Source of the DNA: an uncultured Comamonadaceae bacterium
GTDB lineage: Bacteria > Pseudomonadota > Gammaproteobacteria > Burkholderiales > Burkholderiaceae_C
Assembly: GCA_937893415.1 (NCBI GenBank)
Contig: CALBWZ010000037.1
Span: 1-6,342 of the forward strand
DNA: 6,342 nucleotides
Direction of reading: 5' to 3'
In this document: positions 6,314-6,342 of the stretch, piece by piece
Layout: each line of letters opens with the position of its first letter
Numbering within the stretch: position 1 is the first letter of the stretch
Program-made: the position numbers and the translations under genes
Notes under the pieces: model-generated
What the model saw: the letters and a program-made list of their open reading frames with translations, nothing else
What the model was told of the DNA's origin: nothing
The model's database searches: none

Positions 6314-6342
6314 ATGAAATTTAAAATTAAAACGTTGTGCGC
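6314..6342 (+). CDS. Start of a further plus-strand gene, possibly an exported protein (partial)
   Basis: Only the first nine codons and part of a tenth lie in the window: MKFKIKTLC, followed by GC, the start of the next codon. The ATG is set by the AAGGAG 6 nt upstream. The lysine-rich start would suit the positively charged n-region of a signal peptide. In such loci the next gene is often a periplasmic solute-binding receptor (TRAP or Bug/TctC type), but this is a guess from context and the sequence itself cannot show it. It lies 83 nt after the aminotransferase stop and is probably co-transcribed with it. Confidence 0.6.

Overview
The window reads like a metabolic locus of a betaproteobacterium, probably of the order Burkholderiales. 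This is an inference from three things: a fused FAD/Fe-S 2-hydroxy-acid dehydrogenase, a class V glyoxylate-type aminotransferase, and a GntR/FCD regulator beside what may be the start of an exported protein gene. Base composition is near balanced, with AT-rich intergenic DNA. I see no RNA genes, insertion sequences, CRISPR arrays or phage genes.

Layout, left to right. (1) Bases 1-636, minus strand: the N-terminal 212 codons of a Gfo/Idh/MocA-family NAD(P)-dependent oxidoreductase, running off the left edge. (2) Bases 637-948: no intact gene. This stretch holds a decayed fragment (748-834) of a second gene of the same family on the same strand, alignable without gaps to the neighbouring intact gene and carrying an in-frame stop. 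(3) Bases 949-4059 (or 4122), minus strand: a protein of about 1,040 residues joining a GlcD-like FAD dehydrogenase to a GlcF-like iron-sulfur/CCG module. (4) Bases 4124-4855, minus strand: a GntR-family, FCD-subfamily regulator directly upstream of the dehydrogenase and probably co-transcribed with it. (5) Bases 4856-5000: a divergent, AT-rich control region with two copies of one 14-bp operator-like sequence in opposite orientation, placed almost symmetrically about the two start codons. (6) Bases 5001-6230, plus strand: a class V PLP aminotransferase of the serine/alanine-glyoxylate type. (7) Bases 6231-6342: a spacer with possible alternative hairpins, a strong ribosome binding site, and the first codons of another plus-strand gene.

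Taken together this looks like a small substrate-inducible catabolic unit. The flavoprotein would oxidise a 2-hydroxy acid (glycolate, or a D-2-hydroxy acid) to a 2-oxo acid. The aminotransferase would aminate glyoxylate, or a related oxo acid, to an amino acid. The GntR protein would sense a pathway acid and control both arms through the paired operators. The individual families are well known and I am confident of them. The substrates and the joint pathway are inference. I did not find an obviously new system. The most noteworthy observations are the paired operators and the paralog remnant.
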